Positions 8,448-17,517 of a DNA stretch of 64,000 bases are shown one piece after another (the stretch's first letter is position 1; each line of letters starts with the position of its first letter). The notes under the pieces were generated by a model. The model was not told the DNA's origin and made no database searches. It saw nothing but the letters and a program-made list of their open reading frames with translations. Both the position numbers and the translations under genes were made by a program. This DNA comes from Myxococcales bacterium. Lineage in GTDB: Bacteria; Myxococcota; Polyangia; Nannocystales; Nannocystaceae. The DNA is taken from positions 1 through 64,000 of the forward strand of contig JAEUJW010000052.1 in assembly GCA_016793465.1 (NCBI GenBank), read 5' to 3'.

Positions 8448-10022
8448 ATGCTCTCACTCGTCCTCGCCCTCGCCCTCCAGTCCCCGCTCCCGCCGACGCC
8501 CGCCGGCACCGCCGAGCCGCCGCGGACCACGACCCCCCCGACGTCGTCCTCGACGCCGACCTCTCCTTCGCCGACGACCTCCTCCTCCCCGACAGCCTCG
8601 TCCTCCGCGTCGTCGACAGCCTCGTCACCGCCGCCGACCGCCTCGCCGACCGCCCCCGCCCCCTCCGCGTCACCGCCGCCCGCCTCGCCGGTCCCCGCCG
8701 CCGCCATCCCGCAGCGCGAGCTCCCGACCATCCCGTTCGCGCCGGTGACGGCCTCGACCTACGCCGCGGCCCCTCCCGGCCCCGTCCCGGCGATCGGCCC
8801 GACCACCGCCACCGTCCGCAACGCCGAGCGCGACAGCGTCACCCCCGTCGACCAGTCCGGCTACAAGGTCGGCCGCGGCTACACCATGGCCACCAGGGAC
8901 GGCCGCTTCTCGCTACAGCTGCGCGGCCGCATGCAGCTTCGCTACGACGCCGAGCACTACAACACCGTCGGCGAGGCCGCCAAGCCCACCGCCCACTCGC
9001 TGCAGGTCCGGCGCCTGCGCCTGCTGCTGCAGGGCGCCGTGTTCAGCCCCTACGTCAAGTACCACTTCCAGTTCGGCTTCTCGCCGCGCGACATGCAGAA
9101 CGACCTGCCCGACGAGAACGGCAGCATCCGCCGCAACCCGCTCCGCGACGCCCGCCTCGAGTTCGACCGCCTGCGCGACTTCACGGTGTGGATCGGCCAG
9201 TTCAAGGTGCCGTTCAGTCGCAACCGCATGATGTCGTCGTCCTACATGAACCTGGTCGACCGCCCGATCGTCAACGCCGAGTTCAACCTCGACCGCGACA
9301 TCGGCGTGCAGTTCATGTCGCGCGACGTCGGCGGCCTCGGCGGCCGCCTCGCCTACTACACGGGCGTGTTCATCGGCGAGGGTCGCAACAACTTCGGCCT
9401 CACCGACCTCGGCCTGCTCTACGCCCTGCGCCTCGAGATCCGCCCGTTCGGCAAGTTCGACGACTACTACGAGGGTGACTCCGAGCGCGGCGACAAGCCC
9501 CGCCTCAGCATCGCCGGCGCCTACGCCTTCCAGGACCGGGCCCACGCCGCCCGCGGCGTCGTCGGCGACGCCCCCCTCGACAAGGGCACCACCGACTTCC
9601 ACCACGTCACCACCGACCTCGTCTTCAAGTACCGCGGCCTCTCGCTCGCCTCCGCCTTCCACCTGCGCAAGGGCTTCGACCGCAAGAACGGCGGCGCCCT
9701 CGACATGGACGGCGTCGCCGTCCCCACCGCGCCCGCCCGCTCCGGCATCGGCTGGTTCTTCCACGGCGGCTACGCCGTCCCCCGCGTCCCCCTCGAGGTC
9801 GTCGCCCGCTGGGCCGCCGTCCGCAACATCTACGGCGACCACAGCAGCATGCCCGGCGCCGACGAGATCGGCGGCGGCCTCAACTGGTTCTTCGTCGGCC
9901 ACGACCTGAAGCTCCAGCTCGACTACTTCCGCATCACCGACGCCACCACGGGCCCGACCTTCCGCGACGCCCTCCGCCAGGGCACCGACCGCGTCCGCCT
10001 GCAGGTCCAGCTCTACTTCTAG
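8448..10022 (+). CDS. OprP/OprO-family outer-membrane porin
   Basis: A 524-residue protein. Residues 1-24 are signal-like (MLSLVLALALQSPLP). Residues about 30-85 are an almost pure Pro/Ser/Thr stretch, and residues 140-524 form a porin of the phosphate-selective O/P type. Matching features are RFSLQLRGRMQLRYD at the barrel start, LQVRRLRLLLQGAVFSPYVK, DARLEFDRLRDFTVWIGQFKVPF, NLDRDIGVQF, and a terminal strand ending VRLQVQLYF with C-terminal Phe. The role would be anion or polyphosphate uptake through the outer membrane. The Pro/Ser/Thr stretch is suspicious: reading one base over gives a normal-looking, fully G/C3 peptide, so a pair of compensating frameshifts near the seven-C run at 8533-8539 is possible. 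Confidence 0.8.
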   Translation: MLSLVLALALQSPLPPTPAGTAEPPRTTTPPTSSSTPTSPSPTTSSSPTASSSASSTASSPPPTASPTAPAPSASPPPASPVPAAAIPQRELPTIPFAPVTASTYAAAPPGPVPAIGPTTATVRNAERDSVTPVDQSGYKVGRGYTMATRDGRFSLQLRGRMQLRYDAEHYNTVGEAAKPTAHSLQVRRLRLLLQGAVFSPYVKYHFQFGFSPRDMQNDLPDENGSIRRNPLRDARLEFDRLRDFTVWIGQFKVPFSRNRMMSSSYMNLVDRPIVNAEFNLDRDIGVQFMSRDVGGLGGRLAYYTGVFIGEGRNNFGLTDLGLLYALRLEIRPFGKFDDYYEGDSERGDKPRLSIAGAYAFQDRAHAARGVVGDAPLDKGTTDFHHVTTDLVFKYRGLSLASAFHLRKGFDRKNGGALDMDGVAVPTAPARSGIGWFFHGGYAVPRVPLEVVARWAAVRNIYGDHSSMPGADEIGGGLNWFFVGHDLKLQLDYFRITDATTGPTFRDALRQGTDRVRLQVQLYF

Positions 10023-10210
10023 CCCGTCCGCCGCAACCCCCTCCGCCTGTCCCTCGGGACAGCCCCCTCGCCCTCCCCGCGACGAGCGGGGCGCCCCCGC
10101 CCCGCGTGCTCGACATCGAGGCACACGCGCGCTCGCCCACGAACGCCCGTCGGCACGAACGCGCGCCGCCGCCGCGTCCACGCCCCGACATCAAAATGCG
10201 ATACTCCCGC

Positions 10211-10235
10211 GTCCACCGCGGCCCCCGCGTGGACA
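10211..10235 (+). promoter_or_regulatory. Hairpin in the leader of the 933-aa protein gene
   Basis: An imperfect inverted repeat (GTCCAC...GTGGAC with G/C-rich inner arms and one bulge) sits between a GATACT box at 10200-10205 and the ATG at 10261. It would form in the 5' leader if that box is the -10 element. Confidence 0.35.
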
Positions 10236-10260
10236 TGCACACATCGGAGCGAGCAGGGTC

Positions 10261-13062
10261 ATGGACAATTTTCAGGAGTACGAGTTCCGTTCACGCGTCG
10301 ACGCCGCCCTCCAGCGGATCCGCACCGTCCTCGACAACACCCGCAACCCGCAGTACCCCGCCGACGTCCCGCACAAGTACGACGACAAGTACCTGCTCGC
10401 CGAGTTCCTGACCCGCGTCTCGATCGCCGCGATCCTGCAGGCCCTGGCCACCGTCGGCTTCACCGGCCAGAAGCTGGCCCAGGCCCGCGAGTGGGCCCGC
10501 ACGCGCTCCGTCACGCTGCGCCTCAACGCCCAGGAGGACTGCAAGTACCTGCGCGAGGAGACGCGCAAGGTCCAGTCGGCCCACGAGATCGTCACCGAGA
10601 CGACCGGCTTCTTCGGCGGCACCAAGACCAAGACCGAGAAGGTCGTCACCACCGTCACCGAGCACTTCTGGAGGTTCGACTTTAGTTACGAGCTCGTCGC
10701 CTACCCCGGCAACCACCCCGAGCAGGCCGTCTCGCTGCTCACGCGCCGCGGCAGCGTCGAGATCAAGACCGCCGCCAAGTCGACCCCGCGCCCGCTCACC
10801 GTCGTGCGCGACGCCGTCAGCGCCGACATCAGCTGGCTGCTGCTGCAGGTCGACAGCGACGGCCGCGTCGCCTTCCGCATCGACCGCACCGCCGCCGACT
10901 GCCACACCCCGCGCCGCAACCGCCCGGTCGAGGAGGCCCTGCGCGCCCTCGGCGAGCTGTTCCACTGGAGCGCCAGCGTCCACGCCTACTTCCTCCACGA
11001 GCTGTTCCCCGCCCAGCACGACCACGGCCTCGACCTGTCCGCGCTCGACGCCTCCGAGGTGTTCGTGCCGACCGTGCCGCTGTTCGAGGGCGACCGCCTC
11101 GCCCGCGCCGGCGCGGCCCCGCCGTCCGAGGGCGTGCTGCCCCACGCCTTCGCCGAGGCCTTCCTCGCCGAGCAGCAGCGCAGCCTCGCGGAGAAGCACC
11201 GCAGCCTGACCCGCATCTTCCCCCGCGTCGACACCGTGATCACCGGCGTCGAGGCCGAGCTGCTGGTCACGCTGCTGCACGTCGCCGCGGTCTGCCAGCA
11301 CTACGCCGACGGCGTGCAATACATCGAGGAGATGCTGCGCCGCCAGCTGATCGCCGCCATCGGCAAGGAGCTGACCCCGGTCGACTTCTCGGCCTACATG
11401 GACTTCCACTGCCGCAAGCTGCTGAAGCCGGAGTACCGCCCGCTGCCGTTCTCCCACGCCATCCGCCGGCCCGAGCACTACCCCGAGGGCGTGCTCAGCA
11501 TCGAGGCCGACCGCGGCGGCGGCATGCCCGACCCGATCTCGACCACCGCCGCCTGGCGCGAGCACGGCCAGCCCATGAGCTTCGCCCTCGACGCCGCCAC
11601 CCGCGTGACCTTCCACGGCGACCGCTTGCTGCACGCCTGGATCTCCCACCAGTTCTCCGGCAGCTCGGGCCTCGCGCTGTCGCTCGTCGCCCGCGCGCGT
11701 CAGTTCAGCAGCTTCATCCTGCTGGTCGGGCGCATCGCCTCGGCCGACGTGTTCGAGCCCAAGTACGGGATCATCGTCCAGAACAAGGACCTCCTGAAGA
11801 TCCCGCTGATGCTCGAGCAGATCCCCACGCCGAAGGAGTTCCGCGACGCCATCGAGTCGCTGTCCCCCGAGCAGCAGCGCTTCGCCAGGGCGTTCCGCGG
11901 CATGCAGCTCGAGAGCACCCTGTTCGGCGTCTGCGTCATCCAGATCAAGCCGCAGCTCGAGAAGCTCTTGAAGCTCGACCCCGACAGCCTGACCAAGGAG
12001 ATCAAGCTGACCCAGGACCTGCTGAGCCTCTTCATCGAGTACCAGATCCCCAGCGACCTGCTGTCGTACGACGGCCCCGAGGACGCCTCTACCGTCGACA
12101 AGCTGGCCCGCGTCAAGGACTACACCGGGCGCATGCTCGACATGATCGACGGCTCGCGCCGCCGCGAGGTCGAGGAGGCCCGCGAGCGCGAGGCCTTCCG
12201 CCTCGCCGAGGCCAACCGCACCCCGCCGCCGCTGCCCCCGCCCGCGCCCGGCGGCTTCTCCCCGCCCATGGCCGGCGCCGTGCCGGCCGCCGCGCCCTCG
12301 CGCGCGCGCGCCGTGTCCCGCGGGCCCGCGCCGCCGTCGGCCCCCCCGCCGCCCATGCAGTCGGCGCCGATGCCCTCGCCGTCCGCGGCGCCGATCGGCG
12401 CCGCCGCGTCGCCGCCGAAGCCCGCCCCGCAGCCCGCCGCCGAGGTCGCCGCCGAGCCCGCCCCCGCCGCGGCTCCCTCGACCCCGTCGAGCCCGTCCTC
12501 GCCGGGCCAGCCCAGGCGCGGCGAGGCCGGCGGCTCCGCCGGCGCGCCCACCGACGGCCGCATCGACTACACCCGCATCCCCGGCGAGCTCGACCGGAAG
12601 TTCGAGGCCTTCGACGAGGACGGCGCGCTGCGCCCGACCATCATCAACCCCGGCGACGTCTGGACCCGCACCGCCGCCAAGGGCCTGCTCGCCGCCCCGA
12701 CCACCGCCACGCTCCACGGCCAGCAGCAGAAGGACGAGAAGAACCGCGCCTTCGACCTGCTCGACGCCCTCTCGCGCTCGGGCGCCCTGCCGATCGAGCA
12801 CGCCAGCCTGCACGTGGTGCTCGCCGCGACCCACTGCTTCGACAAGACGCTGCTCGACACCGTCATCCAGAACAACGTCAACCCGATCGAGAAGGTCGAG
12901 CGCTCGATCCTCCTGGTCGCCACCACCATCCACGGCCGCGACGCCCGCGAGCTCATCAACGAGGACCAGCAGGCCCGGTTCTTCACCTACACGCCGAAGC
13001 TCGCCCCGCTCGCCGACGACCCGCTCGCCGACCTCGCCGACAAGCCCGCCAGGAAGCCCTGA
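10261..13062 (+). CDS. Large cytosolic protein of eukaryote-like type, function unknown
   Basis: A 933-residue protein with no signal peptide or membrane segment. Residues 1-640 form a conserved-looking core containing TETTGFFGGTKTKTEKVVTT, SFALDAATRVTFHGDRLLHA, FRGMQLESTLFGVCVIQIKP and LFIEYQIPSDLLSYDGP. Residues about 640-755 are a Pro/Ala linker. Residues 765-933 form a second domain (RPTIINPGDVWTRTA, ASLHVVLAATHCFDKTL, NPIEKVERSILLVATTIHG). From memory, near-identical phrases occur in unnamed proteins of oomycetes, diatoms and other protists, which I cannot verify here. No catalytic motif is seen. The start follows a leader with GGAG and AGGG rather than a leaderless box. The gene appears monocistronic. 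Confidence 0.7.
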   Translation: MDNFQEYEFRSRVDAALQRIRTVLDNTRNPQYPADVPHKYDDKYLLAEFLTRVSIAAILQALATVGFTGQKLAQAREWARTRSVTLRLNAQEDCKYLREETRKVQSAHEIVTETTGFFGGTKTKTEKVVTTVTEHFWRFDFSYELVAYPGNHPEQAVSLLTRRGSVEIKTAAKSTPRPLTVVRDAVSADISWLLLQVDSDGRVAFRIDRTAADCHTPRRNRPVEEALRALGELFHWSASVHAYFLHELFPAQHDHGLDLSALDASEVFVPTVPLFEGDRLARAGAAPPSEGVLPHAFAEAFLAEQQRSLAEKHRSLTRIFPRVDTVITGVEAELLVTLLHVAAVCQHYADGVQYIEEMLRRQLIAAIGKELTPVDFSAYMDFHCRKLLKPEYRPLPFSHAIRRPEHYPEGVLSIEADRGGGMPDPISTTAAWREHGQPMSFALDAATRVTFHGDRLLHAWISHQFSGSSGLALSLVARARQFSSFILLVGRIASADVFEPKYGIIVQNKDLLKIPLMLEQIPTPKEFRDAIESLSPEQQRFARAFRGMQLESTLFGVCVIQIKPQLEKLLKLDPDSLTKEIKLTQDLLSLFIEYQIPSDLLSYDGPEDASTVDKLARVKDYTGRMLDMIDGSRRREVEEAREREAFRLAEANRTPPPLPPPAPGGFSPPMAGAVPAAAPSRARAVSRGPAPPSAPPPPMQSAPMPSPSAAPIGAAASPPKPAPQPAAEVAAEPAPAAAPSTPSSPSSPGQPRRGEAGGSAGAPTDGRIDYTRIPGELDRKFEAFDEDGALRPTIINPGDVWTRTAAKGLLAAPTTATLHGQQQKDEKNRAFDLLDALSRSGALPIEHASLHVVLAATHCFDKTLLDTVIQNNVNPIEKVERSILLVATTIHGRDARELINEDQQARFFTYTPKLAPLADDPLADLADKPARKP

Positions 13063-13114
13063 GCCGCGCGCGCGTGACGGGCCCGACGCACCCGCGCCGG
13101 GCCCGCCGCGTTCG

Positions 13115-14491
13115 TCAGGGCAGCTCGTCGATCAGCTGCAGGTACGCCAGGCACATCTCGTCGCTGGTGCCCTCGCCCCAGGTGACGTCGACCGGCGGCC
13201 CGAGCCCGGCCGCGGCCCGCTTCTCGGCGGTGTTGTCGTAGACGCAGCGGATCCGCACGTCGTCGCCGACGGCCACGCGGATCGGCTCGACCAGCGTGTA
13301 GCTGCCCTGCCAGTGGAAGTCCCACGCCGGGATCTCGAGGATCGGGCGCTCGCCGTCCGCCCCCACCAGCGTCAGCCCGAACTGCGTGCCGAGCATGTGC
13401 ATGTGCCCCGCGACCCCGACGATCCACGCGTCGCCGTCGGGGTAGCTCTTGCTCGTCACCCGCGCCGACAGCGTCCGCTCGACCACCACCCCGGCCTCGC
13501 CCGCCGGCAGCGTGAAGCCCGGCCACGGGTAGCCGTTGCTGCGCAGCAGCTCGAGCCCCGCCGCCTGCTCGGGCGGCGCGAACGCGAGGTCGAGGCTCGT
13601 GCGGTCGGGGTCGGTCCCCCCGCCGAGGTTGTAGTGGACCTGCAGCACCAGCAGCGCCCCCGCCGGCACCGCCGCGCCGGTCCCCGCGGGGTAGTTCACC
13701 GCCGTGACGCCCGGCACCCAGCCGCCCAGCGCCCCCACCGACTCCGCCCCCGGGATGTTGCTGTAGCCGCCGAAGCACGGCCACCCCGGACCCGCCGCCT
13801 CGTCGTCGAGCGCGGCGATCGCCGCCGCGCTGTCCGCCGTGAACAGCGTGCTCAGCACGTGGTGCACGATCTTCTTGTTGCCCGGCTTCCAGTGGTACCC
13901 GACCGCGACCCGGTCCTCGGTCGTCCCGAGGTCGATGACGAAGCAGCGGTAGTCGTCGCTGAGGCTGGCGTCGGGCGCGTAGTCGACGCCGAGGTCGGTC
14001 GCCAGGTCGATCGCCGGCAGCGCCGCGTGCTCCGGCTCGCGCAGCGGCGCCGGGTCGGCCGCGTCGCCCTCCGGCGCCCCCGCGTCGACCCACGCCAGCA
14101 GCAGCTCGCGCTCCGCCGGCGGCAGGCTGCGGTCGTGCAGCAGCGCCGGCGTCGCCCCGCCCGGCGGCCACGGCGGCATCGTCTCGAGCTCGACCGCCAC
14201 CCGCAGCGCCGGCGCGAACATCCGCGCCTGCTCGTAGGTCGACAGCGCGAACGGAGCCACCCCGCCGGCCACGTGACACGCCCCGCAGCGCTCCGACAGC
14301 ACCGGCGCGACGTCCTGGTAGTACGTCGGCCCGACCGGCGCCGCCTCGGTCGTCGAGGCCGCGGCGGTCGTCTCACCCGTCGCCGCATCGCTCGTCGTCG
14401 ACGCGTCTCCGGTCGCGTCGGCGGAGTCATCGGCGTCGGAGCCGCCGCAGGCCGCGGCGAGGAGGAGGAGCGAGAGCTTGCGTGGATGCAT
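13115..14491 (-). CDS. Lipoprotein with cytochrome c motif and PHM-like copper monooxygenase fold
   Basis: A 458-residue lipoprotein with signal peptide MHPRKLSLLLLAAAC (lipobox AAAC) and an acidic Ser/Thr linker. A heme c site ERCGACH sits at about residue 70, with a possible axial Met in LETMPPWPPGG. The rest resembles the two-domain peptidylglycine monooxygenase fold. KIVHHVLSTLF supplies the paired His of the CuH site, VLQVHYNLGGG its third His, VAGHMHMLG the His-x-His of the CuM site, and TSDEMCLAY the Met ligand. Electron transfer from the heme to copper in the periplasm or at the surface is a reasonable inference. The substrate is unknown. Confidence 0.75.
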   Translation of the reverse strand: MHPRKLSLLLLAAACGGSDADDSADATGDASTTSDAATGETTAAASTTEAAPVGPTYYQDVAPVLSERCGACHVAGGVAPFALSTYEQARMFAPALRVAVELETMPPWPPGGATPALLHDRSLPPAERELLLAWVDAGAPEGDAADPAPLREPEHAALPAIDLATDLGVDYAPDASLSDDYRCFVIDLGTTEDRVAVGYHWKPGNKKIVHHVLSTLFTADSAAAIAALDDEAAGPGWPCFGGYSNIPGAESVGALGGWVPGVTAVNYPAGTGAAVPAGALLVLQVHYNLGGGTDPDRTSLDLAFAPPEQAAGLELLRSNGYPWPGFTLPAGEAGVVVERTLSARVTSKSYPDGDAWIVGVAGHMHMLGTQFGLTLVGADGERPILEIPAWDFHWQGSYTLVEPIRVAVGDDVRIRCVYDNTAEKRAAAGLGPPVDVTWGEGTSDEMCLAYLQLIDELP

Positions 14492-14776
14492 CGCCCGGCC
14501 CAGAGCACACGCCGTACCAGGATCGAACCGCTTGCGCGGCCTGCACCTCGCTCGCCCCCCCCGACTCGAGTCAGGGGTCCGCAGACAGCCCCGCTCCGCG
14601 CCCCCGCCCCGCGGCTCGCCTCCGAAGCGGTACCCGAGACACGCTGATCACCGGCGTCTTCACGCAGGTCGTCGGCGGGTCGCCGAGGCACCGACGAAGA
14701 CCTCACGGCCGTTCGTCTGCCATTGACTCGAGTCGAGGGTCCGCCGTCCGCCCGGCCGACGCGGCTCGGGACCGCG

Positions 14777-15697
14777 TCACGGCGCCGGCGCGCAGGTCAG
14801 CCGCACGTCGTCGAAGTTGACCTCGATCCCCGAGTCCGCCGCGTTCAGGTTGACGAGCCGCACCGCCAGCGGCAGCCCGATCGCCGGGTCCCCCGCCTCG
14901 GCCGTGAACTCGACCACGCTCTCGAGGAACTCCCCCTCCGCCGGCGCGAGCGTGTCGTCGTCCGCCGCCACCACGGTCCCGCCCGCCAGCAGCTCGACGC
15001 GGTAGCCCGGGAACCCGCTCAGGTCGTACGGCACCCCGCCCTCCGCCGCGATGTTGCCGACCCGCACGCGCAGCGTGTACGCGGTGTCCGCCAGCGCCGC
15101 CGCGCCGAGCGTCTGCACGTAGCCCGCCGGGCTCCCGCTGGTCTGGTCGCGCCACAGGAAGATCAGCGCCACGTTGTCGCCCTCCGGCGCCCCGCCCGGG
15201 TACAGCGCCGTGCCCGTCGGGTTGAGCACCCCGAGGCTGTTGTAGTCGAGGCCGACGATGTCGTCCGGGTCGTACTCGCTCCACCCCGCCGGCACGATCT
15301 TGTCGTCGTAGCTGCCCGCCGCCACCGGGTCGGCCTCGAACCCCGGGTTCTCGACCTCCACCACACAGTCCGGCGGCGGCCCCTCCCCGCTCGACGACGC
15401 CTCGCCCGCCGACGACGACGACGACGACGACGATCCGTCCCCGCCCGTCGACGACGACCCGCCGACAGCCCCCGAGTCCGACGACGACGCGCTCGCCGTC
15501 GCCTCCCCGCTCGCGGTCGACGTCCCCGTCGCGCCGGTCGTCGGCGCGTCCCCGGCGCTCGTGCCGGTGTCCGCCCCGGAGCTCGTCGGCCCGCCCGACG
15601 TCCCCGCCGTCGTCCCGCTCGCCGTCAGGTCCGAGCCCGATCCTCCGCACCCCACCGCCACCGCCACCGCCACCACCCAGCCGAGGCCGCTACGCAT
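14777..15697 (-). CDS. Lipoprotein with jelly-roll (HpiC1/CBM-like) domain
   Basis: A 306-residue lipoprotein with signal WVVAVAVAVGCGG (lipobox AVGC). A tether of about 85 residues rich in Ser, Thr, Gly and Ala includes a run of consecutive Ser. The C-terminal 190 residues begin VEVENPGFEADPVAAGSYDD and continue with IVPAGWSEYDPDD, VALIFLWRDQTSG, YTLRVRVGN and VNFDDVRLTC. This is the pattern of calcium-stabilised beta-sandwich domains seen in carbohydrate-binding modules and HpiC1-like proteins. Binding rather than catalysis is more likely, since no enzyme motif is seen. The ATG is preceded by TAGCGT and six bases. Confidence 0.7.
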   Translation of the reverse strand: MRSGLGWVVAVAVAVGCGGSGSDLTASGTTAGTSGGPTSSGADTGTSAGDAPTTGATGTSTASGEATASASSSDSGAVGGSSSTGGDGSSSSSSSSAGEASSSGEGPPPDCVVEVENPGFEADPVAAGSYDDKIVPAGWSEYDPDDIVGLDYNSLGVLNPTGTALYPGGAPEGDNVALIFLWRDQTSGSPAGYVQTLGAAALADTAYTLRVRVGNIAAEGGVPYDLSGFPGYRVELLAGGTVVAADDDTLAPAEGEFLESVVEFTAEAGDPAIGLPLAVRLVNLNAADSGIEVNFDDVRLTCAPAP

Positions 15698-15703
15698 GCC
15701 ACC

Positions 15704-15709
15704 ACGCTA
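15704..15709 (-). promoter_or_regulatory. -10-like TAGCGT box, leaderless start
   Basis: On the minus strand TAGCGT is followed by six bases and the ATG at 15697. Confidence 0.5.
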
Positions 15710-15774
15710 CCCCATCCGCCTCGCCGCGGACCGCCCCAAGGACGCGACCGCCGGGCCGGATCGTCCGGCGCCCC

Positions 15775-17349
15775 TCAGCGCGCGAGCGCCTGCACGTCCG
15801 CCGACGTCACCCCGTACCCCTCCGCCACCGCCTCGTCGATCGCCCGCGTCACCGCCACCGCCCCCGCCACCCTCGCCTCGACGAGATTGATTATTCGCCC
15901 CGCGGCCTGCCCCGCGAACTCCGCGACCGGCAGCCTCGACAGCTGCGGCGGCCCCACCCGCAGGTACCCGCCCGCCAGCCGATCCGCGGCGTACACGTTC
16001 CTGTAGTAGCCGCGCATCACCTCGCTGTTCAACACCGCGACGATCACCCGCAGGTCGATCCGCGAGCCCGACACGATCGTCGTCGACTTGCCCGCCAGAT
16101 ACTCCCCGTCGCTGTCCAGCACCGCCTCGAGCTCGCGCGTCATGCCCGACACGACAACCTTGGGCCGCCGCGCCTCGGCCAGCCGCCGCGCCGGCAGCAT
16201 CGCCTGCAGCTCGTCCGGGATCACCGGCCGCACGTAGCTCGCGCCGAGGTAGCGCATCGGCTTGACGCCCCACAGCGGCGTGTACGGGTCGATCGTGCCG
16301 CTGTTGACGATCCGCAGCCCGCGCTCGCCCTCGCGGACGAGCCCGGCGATCGCGTACGCCTCGGCCACCGTCGCCGCCCCGTGGACCTCGGCGATCGTCC
16401 CGAGCGGCCGCCCCGCGGCCTCGATCCGCGCGACCACCCGCGCGGCCTCCCCCGCGTACAACGGCCACGGCCGCGACGGATCGGCGAACCGCTCCGCCGG
16501 CACCACCACGCGCTCGGCCACCTCGTCGATCCCCGTCATCCGCTCGACCACCACCCCACCGTCCTCGCCGCCGTGCTCCACGAGCACCGCGATGGGATAG
16601 ATCCCCGCGGCGAACACCGGCACCGCCTGCAGGTCGCGCACCAGCCGCAGCCGCCACCCGTTGGTCACCAGCAGCCCGCGCGCCGCCCTCGCGTAGTCCG
16701 CCGACGCCAGCTTGTTGGGGACCAGCAGCGCGCACGACCCGCCGGGCGCGCACAGCTGCAGGCAGCGCTCGACGAACACGCAGAAGAGGTCCCAGTTGCC
16801 GGACGCGGCCGCATAGCGCCCGTGGCAGAAGGCCCGCAGCGCCGCGTGGTGGCGCGTCATCGTCTCGGCGTCGAGGTACGGCGGGTTGGCCAGCAGCACC
16901 GAAAATTCTCGCCGCTCGTGCTCGCGGATCGCGTCGCCGACCCGCACGTTGGCCGACAGGTCGACCGCCACGCCGGCCGCCTGCGCCAGCGCCTCACGCG
17001 CCCGCGCGACCGCCTCCGCGTCGACATCGACCCCGAAGATCGAGCCCTCGACGATTCGCCTGCGCCCCTCCGCGTCGATCCGCGACCCCGCCTGCGCGTG
17101 CGCCTGCAACAGCCGCCGGTACCCCGCGATCAACAAATTGCCGGAGCCGCAGGCCGGGTCGAACAGCTTCACCGCTCCGGGCGGCAGCCGCCGCAGCACG
17201 CGATCGATCGCATCCCCCGCCAGCCGCTCCGCCACTGCCGGCGGCGTATAAAACACCCCGAGGCTCCGCCGCACCGCCCGCGCCAGCGACTGTTCATGAG
17301 CATCCGCCGCGCCCCCGGACACCGCCGCAGCATATCCGAACCCTCCCAT
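15775..17349 (-). CDS. Solitary Eco57I-type N6-adenine DNA methyltransferase
   Basis: A 524-residue class-I AdoMet methyltransferase. Motif I is LFDPACGSGNLLIAGYRR at about residue 65 and catalytic motif IV is LLANPPYLDAET at about residue 155. FYTPPAVAERLA near residue 33 matches the entry motif of N-6 DNA methylases. The C-terminal half (KPMRYLGASYVRPV, LNSEVMRGYYRNVY, VGPPQLSRLPV) resembles the TaqI-type target recognition domain. The N-terminal nuclease of a type IIG enzyme is absent and no restriction gene is adjacent, so it is probably an orphan methylase. The ATG at 17349 is the first start; another could lie a few residues in. It is divergent from murE. Confidence 0.8.
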   Translation of the reverse strand: MGGFGYAAAVSGGAADAHEQSLARAVRRSLGVFYTPPAVAERLAGDAIDRVLRRLPPGAVKLFDPACGSGNLLIAGYRRLLQAHAQAGSRIDAEGRRRIVEGSIFGVDVDAEAVARAREALAQAAGVAVDLSANVRVGDAIREHERREFSVLLANPPYLDAETMTRHHAALRAFCHGRYAAASGNWDLFCVFVERCLQLCAPGGSCALLVPNKLASADYARAARGLLVTNGWRLRLVRDLQAVPVFAAGIYPIAVLVEHGGEDGGVVVERMTGIDEVAERVVVPAERFADPSRPWPLYAGEAARVVARIEAAGRPLGTIAEVHGAATVAEAYAIAGLVREGERGLRIVNSGTIDPYTPLWGVKPMRYLGASYVRPVIPDELQAMLPARRLAEARRPKVVVSGMTRELEAVLDSDGEYLAGKSTTIVSGSRIDLRVIVAVLNSEVMRGYYRNVYAADRLAGGYLRVGPPQLSRLPVAEFAGQAAGRIINLVEARVAGAVAVTRAIDEAVAEGYGVTSADVQALAR

Positions 17350-17503
17350 CGGAGCGCACGCGACACCCGGTGCACAGGCGACCCCGCGTCCCCACGCCTC
17401 GCACGCGACCCCACGGCCGGGCCCCGCGCCACGCCGGTCACGCCTCGCCGCCCCCCCGTATTCCCGGCGAGCGCCCGCGCTGGCGCTCGCCGACCCGCGC
17501 CGC

Positions 17504-17509
17504 TATGTT
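17504..17509 (+). promoter_or_regulatory. -10-like TATGTT box, leaderless start of murE
   Basis: TATGTT followed by eight bases and the ATG at 17518. Confidence 0.5.
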
Positions 17510-17517
17510 CCCCGCCC

